Below are positions 20,953-33,639 of a stretch of DNA of 64,000 bases, piece by piece. Under the pieces are notes generated by a model. It was given only the letters and a program-made list of their open reading frames with translations, had not been told where the DNA came from and ran no database searches. Each line of letters opens with the position of its first letter. The first letter of the stretch is position 1. The stretch covers positions 868,001 through 932,000 of the forward strand of contig VNKQ01000016.1 of NCBI GenBank assembly GCA_016508695.1, written 5' to 3'. Made by a program: the position numbers and the translations under genes. Source of the DNA: Hyphodiscus hymeniophilus (lineage: Eukaryota; Ascomycota; Leotiomycetes; Helotiales; Hyphodiscaceae).

Positions 20953-22833
20953 AGGACGATGGTGGTCGAAGTGTATAATAGATAGACGACTGTGTACTCT
21001 AGGTTAGATAAGATAGCATCGGGTTGCAATTGAATATCAGATCTCCTCTTTCCCAGTCCGACGAGATCTGGAGCTAATAATACTTCTAATGAGACTCAGC
21101 TGTCCATATAGGATTGATCGATCTCAACACGTGACGTTTTTCATTTTTATATTATCTGTTGTTTTTACTTCTCGCCCTGCCATAGCAAAGGCAGTCCTTT
21201 GGCTATGATTGACAAACTTGATTAGACTGAATTTGATACTTGCAGTGCCCAATCAATCATCAAGATCCATGTCAAATGCAAGTGCCGTAAGAGATTTGAT
21301 GATTCATCAACCTGGCATCCGGTGAGCGGCATTCCCGACACGATTACTCTACTTTTTGGTTCCTCTACTACGTTGCTGTCATTTTCCATATGTACTCCGC
21401 TGAGTAAGGACTCCGGTATCACTGCAGAGACTACTGTCGTTCGCGTACTTGAAGGCAGAGGCCAACGTGACTGATAATCGGTTGTTGGCTTTTCGCGACG
21501 ATAGGACTAGTGAAATATCGTCAAACTTCGCTATAAATGCTGACAGATTGTACTTGAGGCTCCGATTGTTTGTGGAACGGAGAAATATCTTCTTGGAATC
21601 CAAAAATCACTTTACAAACCAGATCTGAACCCGCAATTGAATGCCCGTCATGAGTCGCTAGGGAACTGTTCAGATCTGAACCGGTATTGTTACGATAGTT
21701 CACAACCCGTTGATTTTTGTGGATCTGACTTACTGTTTCTTGGTACATGGGATTTGCAAGCCTAGGATCAGTATCGTATATAGCATAAATTTGTGATCGA
21801 AAGAATACATGTACACCCTTCGCGGTCCAGCAGCACGTTCCCATTTGAGAGCCCAGTGCCTGCTATCCTTTTCCCAGTTGCGTTATAGGAACCACAAGAT
21901 CCTCTCGTTAAAGAATACAAGATCCAACACGGCTGCTCATGCATCACGATAAGGTCTATTCAAGATCACTGAACCTTCCAATATATGCCCTCCAAATCAA
22001 ACTCCAATACAGTCAGTTCCCATGCCGAGGACAGAAACCACTCTGCGCCCGTCCAAGACTGTTCCATCAAACGAAGAGGCAATTTCCTTCTCTGCCTTCC
22101 AAGGACAGAGTCCCGGCGCCAAGCGGGCCCAACCCGTAAACGTGCACCCGTATAGAGGGTCCCATTTTGGTCTGGCCGTGCTTGGGAGATATATTGACAT
22201 GCCGACCTGCTGGCGGCGCTGAGTGGCCGCCCGCTTTGAGTTTCATCGCTCAAAAGGGCATGACATGCTGCACTTCATGTTGTGAATTTGGCAGGAGATG
22301 CTGCGCTACGCCGGAGTTGAACACTCAAGAGTTGCAAGATCACAGTGGCTTACATGTAATGAGCCATTTGGTCCATCAATTCTTTTATTGCTCTGATTTC
22401 TCTCAACTCTCCGAGTTTAGTAGTATCGTTGTGGATCAATGAACATGGCATTGGAGGGATTCTGTTGTGTGAATTTGCTGCCTTGATCAACGATTGAAAG
22501 GGTGCCAAGCACGAAGCTAGAATGCACACAACAAAAAAATCTTACATCTATATCGTGCGATCCGGATGTGAATTCCATGGAATGAACGAGTCAAAATATG
22601 AACGAGAAAGTGACCAAAGTTGAAAATCAAAAGTAACTCCCATCCGTCTTACATCCCTCTCCCAACTAGCGGTACAGTATGAGCTCAAAATACATCCCGG
22701 ACGGCAGCGATTCTCTATCGCTCAGATATATAAAGGAAAATAAATGTGGTATCAACGCTTGCTTGCTCAAAATATCATTCGTCACACCTTCCCTTCGTAA
22801 CGCCGTTCTATTCTTCATTATCCGTGTTCAACT
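20953..22833. other. Intergenic, no gene recognised
   Basis: About 1.9 kb between the convergent CYC1 and DUF7514-type genes. Frames of up to 107 codons (minus strand, 21521-21844) show no motifs and no neighbouring splice partners. An unrecognised or lineage-specific RNA cannot be excluded. Confidence 0.45.
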
Positions 22834-25077
22834 TCAGTAGTTTCGTGCATAATTATCGACGTAGCCGGGTCCTTTCGGCTCTCGAGGTTTCTCTCTGTAC
22901 CAATCTTCGTAAGCTGCACCGCGGCTTGATTCTCGAGGTTCTCGGGTATCGCGAGGATCAATGGGGAGAGACCCTCGGCCTTCATAAGATCGGTCTGGAC
23001 GCTCGATGTCTCGAGATTGCGCTTCCTGGTACCTATCCCATCTCTCGGCATCCTTTGGGCTGTTGAAATCGCCTGTAAAGCGAGGTTCGTCATCCGCCCC
23101 TCTTCGATATTGACGATCGTCCCGTCTTCGCTCCCGATTATCACGGATGTCAATGGGTGGTGGAGGTGGTGGGAAAGAGCTTGAATGTGAAGGAATTGGA
23201 AACCCAGAAGTGGTGGATGAGGGACCTGGACCATACTTGGAGCCACCACTGATATCGAGATCGATGGGTGTTGAGTCGCTGTGTTTTTTCAGTGGCGGAC
23301 TGCCGGGTCTTCTGCCTCCACGTGGAGGGGGAGCATAGCTACTCTGGCTTGCATTGCTCCTAGTTCTGTGATGTCGACTCTCGCGCGTTTCGACGGGCTC
23401 AGTATCTCGTGTTCGGCTTGTAGATATAGAGTTTGCACGGTTGAGTTTTGGCGCTGTCAGGTTGCTACCTTCTGTGTAGATCTTGCCGTTTCCAGGTTGA
23501 GCAGTGTATGGCTGACGATCACGCTCGATTTTGACGGGCTCTTCATTGCTTGACGATTCGGAAGCTGAAGGAGGTCCGGCATAAGGGTTTCGTTCCCGCT
23601 CCAGTGGTTGTGCCTTTGAGTCTGTTGGGGACGTTTTGCGTTGGTGGATCTCGACCGGATGAGACCGGGATTGGGAGGTAGAAGAATGACGGCTAAGCGG
23701 AGGACTGGCGATTGGAGCATTGCGTGTGCTTGACTTTCCAAGATCCTCCAGGAAGTCTTGAATGGCGTTGTTCAGAAGCTTTCTAGACTTTCGATCTTCC
23801 TTTCCAGGGAGCAGATGGCGTGAAATCTGTTTGGGTAAACGCTCGGGCTTTCCATCGACCATCTCGCCGTCCGCATCAATAGGCATGGCCAATACCACTT
23901 TCTCAAGTCTCTTTGATTCCTCGTCCGGATAAGCCATGATATGTATAGTCATCCATTGCGCAAAGCCAAGAGCAGTCAAGCCTGGAATGGTGGGTGGATT
24001 GGTTGAATGATCTTGAACCAGATGATGTTGACAGGCTAGATCTTGGTACAAGCTCGATATCTGCTCGTTATTCTGAGCTCGAAATATTGCTAGGTGAATT
24101 AGCAGCGACCGCTTGAACTGATTGTCGAACACATACAAACTAGTGGGTTGGGTTCCTGATCCAGAGCATGGGTCGAGTAGTACATTGCCATCTTAGCTGG
24201 TGTAATCACAATGCTCTTCTGAGGTTTAAACTCATCAATCTGCTTCAATTAACGGTTGTTAATCACTCTCACTTTGCCAACTCACAATATGATTCGCAAG
24301 TCCTCTAAGAAATTGACCAAGCCTTTGCGTTGGTCGTCCATCATTATCGAAAAGCCTTCCCCATTTCTGGTCAATTGTAGATAGCTCCATTGTTGAGAAC
24401 GTACGACCTGGTGGCGGACGAGCTGTTGGAGTACGATCGGAGAACCTAACTCCCGAGGGCTTCTCCGAAGGGCTGCTTGGTGGTGATCTAACCACCTCCC
24501 GCGACGGCTCTCTGATTTGCTCCATTGAAGGGGCAATGTTTGTTGGCTTGGGAATTTGCGATTGACCTTGCATAGGTGATGGAGGCGTATAGACCCTTTC
24601 CCTTCGATTATTCGGAGGAGGCGAGGAAGTTGACGAGGACTTGTTCGACGGCTGTCTCTGCAAAGGAGGAGCCTGGGGAACTTGAGAAGCCGGAGGGGCT
24701 GGAGGAGGAGGTTGAGGAGTAGCTTTAGGTGTATCATCAATGCTACCAGTTCGATTGAGATGTTCGACCACTACTGTAAGTTAGAATGCTTCCTTCTCAC
24801 AGGTCAATATCAGAGTGTGGGACTCACCTTCACGTTTAACTCGTTCGGTGATTACTGCGATAAGTTCTGGTGATACCGTACTCGTATCATAGCCCACTGG
24901 CTCCCGACGTTCTGGAGAAGCTGCCATTTTGTCGCGAAGCGGATATACTTGCTGTCGAACCCCCGAAGTCGATCTGCCTCTTGTGTAGGTGCTGGCAGTA
25001 TCGTGAGGCTCTGCGTGGTTTTGGGAATCATCGAAATAGCTTTCGGGTTGCGGACGGCCATAGGCTTCGTAGGCCAT
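22834..25077 (-). CDS. DUF7514-type fungal protein with long disordered tail
   Basis: Four exons, complement(join(22834..24089,24137..24239,24286..24773,24828..25077)), introns 46-54 bases, phases agree; 698 residues. Central residues about 217-400 form the only folded-looking part: it begins QKWGRLFDNDGRPTQRLGQ, continues through FKPQKSIVITPAKMAMYY across intron 2, and contains a LTALGFAQWMTIHIMAYPDEE helix. I match this to the fungal domain annotated as DUF7514, from memory and without a database search. Both flanks are disordered: the N-terminus is Pro/Ser-rich with polyproline, and the C-terminal 250 residues are Arg/Glu/Asp/Ser-rich with repeated RDxREPRE-like stretches. No enzyme motif is visible, so function is unknown; scaffolding or signalling is a guess. 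Confidence 0.8.
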
Positions 25078-27105
25078 GGCGAGGCAAGGCTGTGGAGGTC
25101 ACCTCATCTATCGAGTGTTTGCGACTGCAGAATGTCTCTTATGTTTTCCTCCGCCAAGGTAGTCGGTCTTCAAGGAACCTCTGTCCAAATCGATGCGCGT
25201 GGCTCGTCAATAGGGTGATAGGAGTGAATAGCTCGGGTTTTATCGCTTTGTAATTGACTGCTCGGTGAGAGAAGCGTATACGCCTCGCAGGATTGAGTGT
25301 GGTGGTGATGGAAGTGGAGGTGGAGATGGAGGTGGTGCCAAGGTCGTCGATTCACCCAGCAAACACGGCTGTTCTTCAGATCCTTGCAAGAGATGTCCCG
25401 CTCTGGCAGGGCGTAGGAAACTGGGAATACGAGAGAATGCTCTTCTACTTATCCTGCAGATGGGGGTCTCGGTCTCTGCTTGCATCTCCTTTGTTTAGCT
25501 TTATCCGTCCCAAGAACTCATGACCTACTCTACCACCAGTGCGGGAGGGGATCCGAGGAACAATTTTAGAAGGTCAATCAATCTGGACGGAGTAGATGTC
25601 ATTGTGGCAGGGCCCCCTACTGTTATCGTCACAGCCTATTCGATAGGACTCTGCTGCTTGTGCGCTTTGAGGATAGAGCGCAGGGCAGATCTCCACAGGC
25701 CTGAGCATCGTCCACTGGATCACTGTACTTCTCCCAGGACCAGGACCCTGGTAGAAAGGACAGCACTCCCACCAGCTCCCACCAGCTCCCACCAGCTCCC
25801 TACTGTGCTGCTGACATCGAGTCGAGCGAGGAGGCGTCGCTGTTGGTCGAGTCTTCGACGTCGTCACGGAGTGCCTGCACATCACTGCCGTAAGGAGCAG
25901 CGTTTCAGAACCCTTGGTCGTTCAGCAGAAACATGTGGCAAAGGTATGAGGATCGAACATCATTGTGGCTGAGAGCAGTTCATGACGACTAGACGACTAC
26001 AGTAAGGTCGAAGTCCGAAAGTCCTGCCTGGGTGCGGAACGGCGCGGCTTGACCACCTTCCCTTCCTGTCGTACACTACAACAGTTCTTTGATCCCTTCC
26101 CCCCCGACAGTTTGACCGCGTTATGCTCGAGTACAGTACCATATCTTCTCTCTTGTGGACATCCCATTATTTGCTTGCAAGACTTGCAGACCCCTATCAC
26201 GCATAGAGGCAATTCAGTCTAGCAAGAGTCTCCAGGAGATTCAAGGTTCTTACGCTGGAAGTAATGAACAACGACTCAAGTCCCAGCTTCTCGAGACCCC
26301 CAGATCGATCGCATGTGCATGCTTAGTATCCTGCAATAATAGCCCTACGCGGCCTCCTACAAAAAGAAACTCTCAATCAGCCCGAATCTTGACTCATAGT
26401 GGCGCCACCTAATGAGGCACAAATATCGCCTGTCTTATGCCTCTCTCCTTCTCTTGTGTAAGGCTGTGCCATACTCCGTGCGACAGCCCAGCTTCAGTCG
26501 TTCTTGTCAGAGAAGTGATGAATGCAGGCTGCTCAAACAGTCTGGGGACCAGTCATCATCAGCTGTGTTATCATCTAGCTCATGACTGTAATACCACACT
26601 CTCAGTTGCGCTGTCTTCCAAAAATATTGGAGGCACTTGAAAGACACAAGATGACATGAGGCTGGGTAGCTTGCGTGAAGCCTTGCGCCGAGCAAACAAC
26701 CCACCTTCTCGAAAGTTGGAGGAACTTTTGGTTATCAATGCCTCAGCTGAGTCGTTCAGATGTGGGAAGCGAAGCCATCGAGGCTAGGATGGAAGCCTTG
26801 TCCTTCGTGTGTATACACAATCACTTGGACAAATGGGCTTGCAATATATGAATCACTACGCGAATTCTTTTCGAGAGTTTGAAATATGATTCTAATGTTT
26901 GACATAAGACGAAGCTTTACCATACCCGTCGAAGCCTTGATGGCAATGGGTTTATGGGCTTATACTCCGTCTTGGGAGTTGTGCGGAACAAAGAAAATAC
27001 AAGGAAATCTATGTGAAGAGTCTAGCAAGCCGGTATTCGGCAACTTGAAAGAACGATGGAGTCTCATAATCCGAAGGTGCGACCTTCCACATCTACCCCA
27101 ACCTC
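25078..27105. other. Intergenic, no gene recognised
   Basis: Two kilobases between the DUF7514-type gene start and the STC1-like gene 3' end. It contains a GGT/GGA-rich purine tract near 25300-25340 and a short tandem repeat at 25766. No frame joins into a recognisable protein. Confidence 0.45.
25766..25800 (+). repeat. 10-bp tandem repeat, 3.5 copies
   Basis: The unit CTCCCACCAG is repeated three times exactly, followed by a half unit CTCCC. It lies in non-coding DNA. Confidence 0.9.
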
Positions 27106-28642
27106 TCACATCTCGTCTTCACTACCGTCACTTTCATAACCGCGGCGGCCAGGGCCCAGCTTGTGGGACAATCGTGCTGTTGGCGTAACCTTCCTCGACC
27201 CTGTCTGTAGCATGATATTAGCAGATGAGTCTCTCTCTATGATCTCAAAGGTTTCTTACTTTCTTGGGCCAAGTCTCTCCAGACACCGCAGCATAAGTGA
27301 CAGTAGGGGTTGCGCGCTTGGTAGAAGGACCAGCAGGGCCAGGTGGGCTCATGGCGGTACTGGTTGATCCAGAGGGCATGCGATACTGCTGATGTAATTT
27401 TCCAGAATTGTCATAGCCGTTGAAAGGAATAGCTTGGCCAATGGCAGTCGCACCGTTGGTGTTTGACGCTTGGCCTTCAGTAGAACTGGAAGCCAGATCA
27501 ACGTCTCGAGACTGGACTCGCAAATGGGGGGGAACGTAATTGGGGGCACGAGCTGGAGTGGTCACAGTAAGGGCGGCAGATTGAATTCTGGATGAGGTTG
27601 CAAAGGAGTTGGGGTCCCGGAGATGGGGAGGTACGTAATCGCTGCTGGCTGCTTGGTTGGATGAGGGAGTTGCAGAATTATCACGAAGGTGGGGAGCCAT
27701 TGTCTCGGTATCGTTGATCGCCATTTTTGCCATCTGTCCGCCAATCGAAGACTGTCATGCATAGTCAGCTCGCTCAGTTCAAGTGAGAGATCAAGAGGTC
27801 TGAAAATTTACCTTGTTGAAATCCCAGATGGATTCTCCCACAGGAGCAGAATCATCCTATCCCCGTCAGTTCACCGAAGTTATTGAACGGCCTTGGAGCC
27901 TTACATGATAACCATCAATATCCTCGTATGAAGTCTCAGGAACTGCCACTGGAGCAGCAGGTGTGACCGGGGGGTACGACTGGAAGTCCTCGTCCGGCGC
28001 AAGCTGATGGCCGGGACCAGCAGCCACTGCACCGCCAGGCTCCTGGGACAGCTTCCACGAAACGCATTCCTTGCACCACTGCATGCTAGATTCAGTACAA
28101 CATTTCAATTCACTGGGATATGTGTTTGGCATGCAGTAGTCAGAATCATTAAAACTAGTTGAGTAATATGTTCGAGGGATTCACTTGACTGGGATAGTGG
28201 AAGTCAGATAGGAAATGGCACTTACATAGTCACCGTTTTTTCGCTGATTCTTAGAGAACTCATCCAACGGCTTCCAAAGCCCACACTGGCCCTCGCATTG
28301 TAGTTCGTTTATTTGTTCGCCAGTGCACTTTCGGCACCTCATAGGGGTGTTGTGGCGGTTCACACGGTAATACTCGTTCTGGTGCTTCTTATAGCGATAC
28401 ATTTGTAGTTGCTTGTTCGAAAACGCCGAAGGCGCCTTATCTCTTTCGCAAACCTTACAGGGCAAGCTAAAAATCGTAAGCGGGGACAAGACGAGATGGA
28501 GATAATCAACTTACGAGGAGGGCAACTTGATATTCTTCAGTCTAGCGAAGTTTATCAGTTGAAGTTACGAGTCTGATGCGAAGACGAGGACCTACTCGTC
28601 TGTAGTTCCAGTGAACTGGGAAGGTGCTTGTTGTGGTGCCAT
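27106..28642 (-). CDS. Stc1-domain zinc protein (RNAi-heterochromatin linker family)
   Basis: Seven exons, complement(join(27106..27204,27260..27751,27812..27856,27905..28078,28226..28466,28515..28541,28596..28642)), introns 48-147 bases, phases agree; 374 residues. Residues about 25-115 form the Stc1 domain with four cysteine pairs: PCKVC (Cys28, Cys31), RCRKC, LQCEGQC and WCKEC, the last created by joining exons 3 and 4. In fission yeast, Stc1 uses a LIM-like zinc fold to bind Ago1 and brings the CLRC H3K9 methyltransferase complex to RNAi targets. The rest is disordered, with a conserved SIWDFNK helix (about 171-178) and three PHLR motifs (197-201, 217-223, 250-256). Ending the gene after exon 6 would give a false C-terminus; the final exon adds TGSRKVTPTARLSHK and an acidic end. 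An orthologous role here is inferred. Confidence 0.88.
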
Positions 28643-28784
28643 CTTGATTGAAGACTCTGTTGGTTCGGAGCCAACACTGATTATCTGGTAGGTCAGTGAT
28701 GCCGTTAATCTCGAACAGTCCTGTTAAAGCAATGTAGTGGTGGTGTGTGATGGGAAGAAGTTAATAGCTAGAGGAGGCTTGATG

Positions 28785-28973
28785 GAGGGAGATCGATGGA
28801 GACGCGTCGAAACGTAAAACAATGACAAGGTGAGAAGTCAAAGTGGTGTTAAGACAGGGTATGGAATTTCTGAGAGCACTCGAACAATGGTAATGAAAGT
28901 TAAGTTATTGTGAGATGAGTCTAATGAGAAAGATTGACGTACCTTGTGCAGTGAATATCGAGGGAGATCGATG
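28785..28973. repeat. Diverged direct repeat upstream of the Stc1-domain gene
   Basis: GAGGGAGATCGATG occurs at 28785-28798 and again at 28960-28973, each followed by a related stretch ending in GTCGAAA. A second related pair lies further out (28993-29028 and 29065-29091). Confidence 0.6.
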
Positions 28974-30027
28974 TTAAATGTCGAAAGCGTTTGCGAATGT
29001 ACGACGTCGTATGTGAGAGAGAGTCGCGATCAAGAAAGTGTTGATGTCGACAGTTGACCACGTTGTGAATGTATGATGTGAGAGAGAATCGTTAGAGACT
29101 TCTGGAGGGTGGGAAGGTTTTACTGAGAGGAAACAGATCAGAATATTGACCCCTCAATTAAAGTATTGAAGAAGTTGGTTTGTGTCCAAAGTGGTGAAAA
29201 GTAAATCAAGGTTTGTTGTGATGCTTCCGACGGCGCTAAGCAAATCGAGGAAATTCCACTTCGAGCACCGCAGAAGGCTACCTTACGTTGCCCCAGTTGC
29301 TAGCAGTGAATGGATACTCTTGCCTCAAGTTAGTGCTTGAAGAGTGTATCAAGTACAGTTCTAAGGCCTTAGAGTAAGATTGCCATGCTTGAAGCCCAAG
29401 ATATGTGAGGTGAAAGAGGCTGCATACAATAGCCAGAGTCCTCACGCAGTATCAAGCATCTGCTCTCTACCAACCTCGAAAGATGTTTGACGTCTTGCTT
29501 TGCTGTGGCGATAATAGTGTAAGCTGTCCTTGCTCAAGGAGCTGCTGATGTCGATAGGACTACGGGAATGAATACAAGGCCAAGACGAGATTTTGAGGAA
29601 CGGCGATGGCCACAGCTGGTCTTCGGGTTGTGCATTATACTAAGTTGTATGAAATTGGCTAAATGACCTATAATTCTGCATCGCGCTCCTTCACCAGTAC
29701 AGAGATAAAGAATGTGTCCGCAAGGTCTGCCACAGAACGATACCTAGAATTATGAAAGGGCATCATTACCTAGCCCACACCCCCAGAAGGAGATTTAATT
29801 CATGACCATCGTTGTGCTAGCTAAATGGTTTAAGATACGCAGTATCGTAAGCTGTTGTGAGAAGCTTCACAATAGTCTCACAATAGTCTCAACCTCAAAA
29901 ACGCGCGAACTCCGGCATCTGTCGGCCTCATCATTGAAGTAATACGATAATTTTTATCTCAATGAGCAACGTACTGTGTAATTGCGTTACGATCTCCATT
30001 GACTTAATCACACATAACAGCGACTGA

Positions 30028-30520
30028 CTTGGCTTCCAAGGCGTCGCTCTCGCCCCATTCTATCCACTTTCTCACCACACTCGATTTGCAAAATTTCTGC
30101 TTGAACTTTCAAGAAAAGAACGCTTCTATGGTCCTGGAGACCTGAACGTTGTGAAAACCACTGAGTTCTTAGCAAAAAATTATGCTATATTTGGCAGCAG
30201 TCTGGCGTTGTACAATCTCCGGTCTCACGAGACTGCTGCTTATGAGGTAAATCTGGAAAGCTTCGCCCATCATTTCAGCCCGTCGGAGCAACCACATAAT
30301 ACGTTATGACACAATCACTAATAGAACCATAGTTCAAACGGGCGCATGCCAACAGCTTCAGCTTCCCATACGAACAGAGCTCTTACGAAGTACGCTGTCA
30401 TCTCTACGAAACTTCATAGCAGAGCATCCTGTCCAGCTTCGAAGGATTTTAAGGGGATGGATAGCATTAGGGGAGCTTGAAGCCACCTTGGAACGCATTC
30501 GCGGAGAAACAGTGTTATAA
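30028..30520 (+). pseudogene. Coding-like remnant, two frames
   Basis: A stop-free frame without an ATG runs 30028-30309 (93 codons, including FLLELSRKERFYGPGDLNVV and FGSSLALYNLRSHET). A second frame, open through 30329-30520, gives an amphipathic Leu/Arg-rich stretch (LRRILRGWIALGELEATLE) ending in TAA. A GT donor after 30243 and AG acceptors near 30331 exist, but none joins these two frames in phase. I do not recognise the protein. The pattern fits a decayed gene, or an active one whose start and splice sites I cannot place. Confidence 0.3.
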
Positions 30521-31282
30521 CGCTCGAGACAGTACCATGTGCTCTACGCTCACAGCTTCGACAACGGATCCAGCAAAATAAACAGATAGTCTGCGGCGTT
30601 CGTATCGGTATAAGAGAACCTCTGCATATCTTCGATCACACCGCTTGTATGTCGTGGCTTGCCCGCCTTTCTTCTCGGAAGAGGCTTCTGGAACCCGGCG
30701 CAGTGGTTTTGGGCAGCCTGGGCAGGGTCTCTGCAGGGTGAAACGTACCCATTCGATCGCCATCGACACTCTGGACAAGGATCGGACCTCTTGACTCATG
30801 CGAAAGTTGGCACATCCCTTGCCCATCCCTTTACCAATAAATGCAAATGCCGAGGAGCAAAGTGGATCCCGCTGCTCCAGATCAGTGAGATCACATTGGG
30901 TGATTGGTATCAAACGCCCTTGCATGAAGTCACACCCGTTCGGATTTCCCTGATACGAGAGTCGGTCACAGCGAGCAGGAGGTTGCATGATCTCGTTTTC
31001 ACCCAGTGAGAAGGACCGACAAAAGCTGGAAAGGAGAACCTTGAAACTTGGCTAGGCTCGAAGCCAAATGCGAGCCGGCCCATCAAGAGCTGTAGCCGTC
31101 GATAGTGGATGACGGAAAGGCTAAAGAGGCAAACGCCCAATTTGACTCGATCCTACATCAGTGGTCAGGTACCGAACCAGTTACCTGCACCGCTACAGGA
31201 TCAATTCGTCCTAGTGCTACGCATCCTTGGCCGTTCCTGTCGTCTTGTATCGGGAAAGCTGGGCATTTGGAAAAGGGGGGGC

Positions 31283-31306
31283 GGGCCGCTGGTCTTGCAG
31301 CGGCCC
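31283..31306. other. Perfect 9-bp GC-rich inverted repeat
   Basis: The arms GGGCCGCTG and CAGCGGCCC are perfectly complementary around the 6-base loop GTCTTG. It is adjacent to a G-run (31275-31281) and C-run (31304-31308). Confidence 0.8.
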
Positions 31307-33639
31307 CCAAGTCTACGGGTCATATGGAGATACCGGGGAGAAAAAGCTACAGAAAGACGGAGAGACAGGCAGAGAAACGAGAGAGCGGGAGAGTAGAGAG
31401 AGGCAGTGTGTGAAGCGTGAGGAGAATCGAGCAAGTTGGAGTGCCCAGTAGTTATGAAAGGTAAGCCAGGAGAGGAATTTAGGGCTGCAGGAAAAGTTCA
31501 TTGAGGTCAAATCACACCCTACTTCGTCTGTAATGCCCATCCAAACTCCCAAGCTGGCCTTAGTGTCAGCGACCTGCATTAATGGTTCGAAATAGGCATG
31601 AGATGTGAGGACCTGACGTCCGGAAAACACTGGTGGCATGGCATTGAGATCCACACGTTTCAATAGATACCTGTTCAGGCTGTTCTATTCTTGACACTGT
31701 TCACAGCGACGCGGTGGTTGCAATATTCCATACAGGCTACAGCAGAGGTGCAGAGGACTCGGGCGATATCCCTCCTGGTGCTTCTCGGTCATTGTTGGGG
31801 TAACATTTGCCAGTTTGCGCAGCAAGTACAACAGACATAAGGATTGACCGCCGAGGCGAGGTAATAGATAATAATAGCTCCCATGCTCGTCACGACTCAC
31901 GTCGGAGGGCAGCGACTGAGAGAAAGGGACAGGATACGACGACGACCTCGCAGTTGTTTGCTCTTTAATTTGCCCCCAGGCCCGGCGTCCTACGTACAGT
32001 ACAAATTTGACTCGGATTGCTCACATTCGCGATACCTCCGATTCTTTAGGCTGCATTTCGGACATTGTAAAGTATCTTTTCATCTACCTATCTGTACTAA
32101 CCACGCCTCACTGCAACTCGGTCTGGGGAGCTTAAACAACCCAATGGCTACAATGATGTGAAAACTTTCCAGAATCTGACTTCGCCCACGTATGGACTAC
32201 CGTCACTTATTTCTCCCTTGCGGACCAAAAATACATGCCCTGCATAGAATAAGTCGCACAACACCACCAGCCTCACGTAATAAGTCCATGCCGTCGTGCT
32301 TTCATTGCCAGCTATCCTCGACAACATAACCTCCCCAAAATTCTTTGGTCTGACTCTATTCGCACGAGTCGATTCCAAATCGCCGTCGTTGAAGGCCATC
32401 TTCTTGACCGTTACTTGCCACTGCATCCAACGAGGGCGGGGCGATCGTTCTCCAGTCCCCCTCTGGAGTCTGGATTGTTTGGACTCGCGTCTTGTCGAAT
32501 AACATGAGCGCTGAGCTGGCAGGTTGCAACAACGAACGACCAGAAGCAACGACTGATGCTAGCCGATCACTCCGAAGCTCAAAGTTGTCCACCGCTCATT
32601 CTCAACCCAACATTCCAAACATTTTCTTTACGTATGAGCATCGAACAAGAACAGGAACTCATCTCACACACCGATCTCCTCACCCTTGCTCTGCCTTCGA
32701 ATGCGATCACCCTTCCGACCTCTAACCTCGCGCTTGGGTTTGGTCAATTAGCGAAATTGGGCATCTCCCAGGCTCATGCCCCGGCGAATTGCCCAGAATA
32801 CCGATCCAGACAGACAGCCACAGGCTTCGAGAGGCGGATATTAACACTCCACCGCAATACTATCGTCCAGGAAGAAGAGAACCACTTCGTCTGGGTGAAG
32901 CCTGTTGTTTTGAAGACCCAATTCTCGACTTCATGCGATAACATCCACGTTCCGTCGTGACAGCTCCTGTCGCCGAATGCTACAACCCGGAGCTCATCCT
33001 GAAAAGCAACTCAACTCCAACAACAAGCAATAACTCGTCCCAACGCTGAACAAGCTATTCGTCGCCGCCTGCAGAAAAATCAATCCTACGCCAGTCCATC
33101 ATCAAAGTTCTGCCCCCTATCGTCCTCCCCAGTCACACGCTAAACCAAGCTCTTCCTGTTGTGATCGACCACGACTCCACGAGCCTGGTCGGGACCCGCA
33201 ATTCCTCCTGACTGCAGTGCTTACCTTAGGCTTGGACCCCTTCCCTTTACAACCTCTTCACGTCTTCTTGATCTCTTCATTCACTCTCACACTTCCACTC
33301 GACCCCTCAATTACACCAGTCACATCAATCACCGCCAGTCAAACCTTCGAAAAGGTCCCTCACACTGCCTCCCTCGATATACACCCCTGACCAAGACTTC
33401 GACCTCGATTCCGCCTGCATGCAACGGTGACCGTTTTGAGCTCTTCTCTAGAGCTCCCTAACGTGCAATCTATGTAAGAAATCACAAATCCCCGCCTCGA
33501 TAATCTCGCCCTACGTGGTCGTCGACTTGTTGCTGATACTCTTCCTCGATAGCAGTGCTGTTGATTGGCGGATCAACAGGTCGAACCATCTCTATTCAGT
33601 CGAACCTCTACCTGCACCATCTTTACAGCATTCTTGAAC

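Larger units (their letters stand above)
28643..33639. other. Five-kilobase gene-poor region
   Basis: No complete gene could be built on either strand. It holds diverged repeats upstream of the Stc1-domain gene, a short tandem near 29870-29895, a coding-like remnant at 30028-30520, a perfect GC-rich hairpin at 31283-31306 and a purine tract near 31325-31410. The last kilobase (about 32600-33639) is pyrimidine-rich, as expected for the leader of the kinase gene. Confidence 0.6.

Noticed and set aside
25520..25972. 150-codon plus-strand frame over the tandem repeat
   Set aside because: Arg/Pro/Cys-rich composition without motifs; the repeat itself supplies part of the openness.
30515..30988. 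157-codon minus-strand frame
   Set aside because: No family motif and high Arg/Cys content typical of chance frames; it overlaps open frames on the plus strand.
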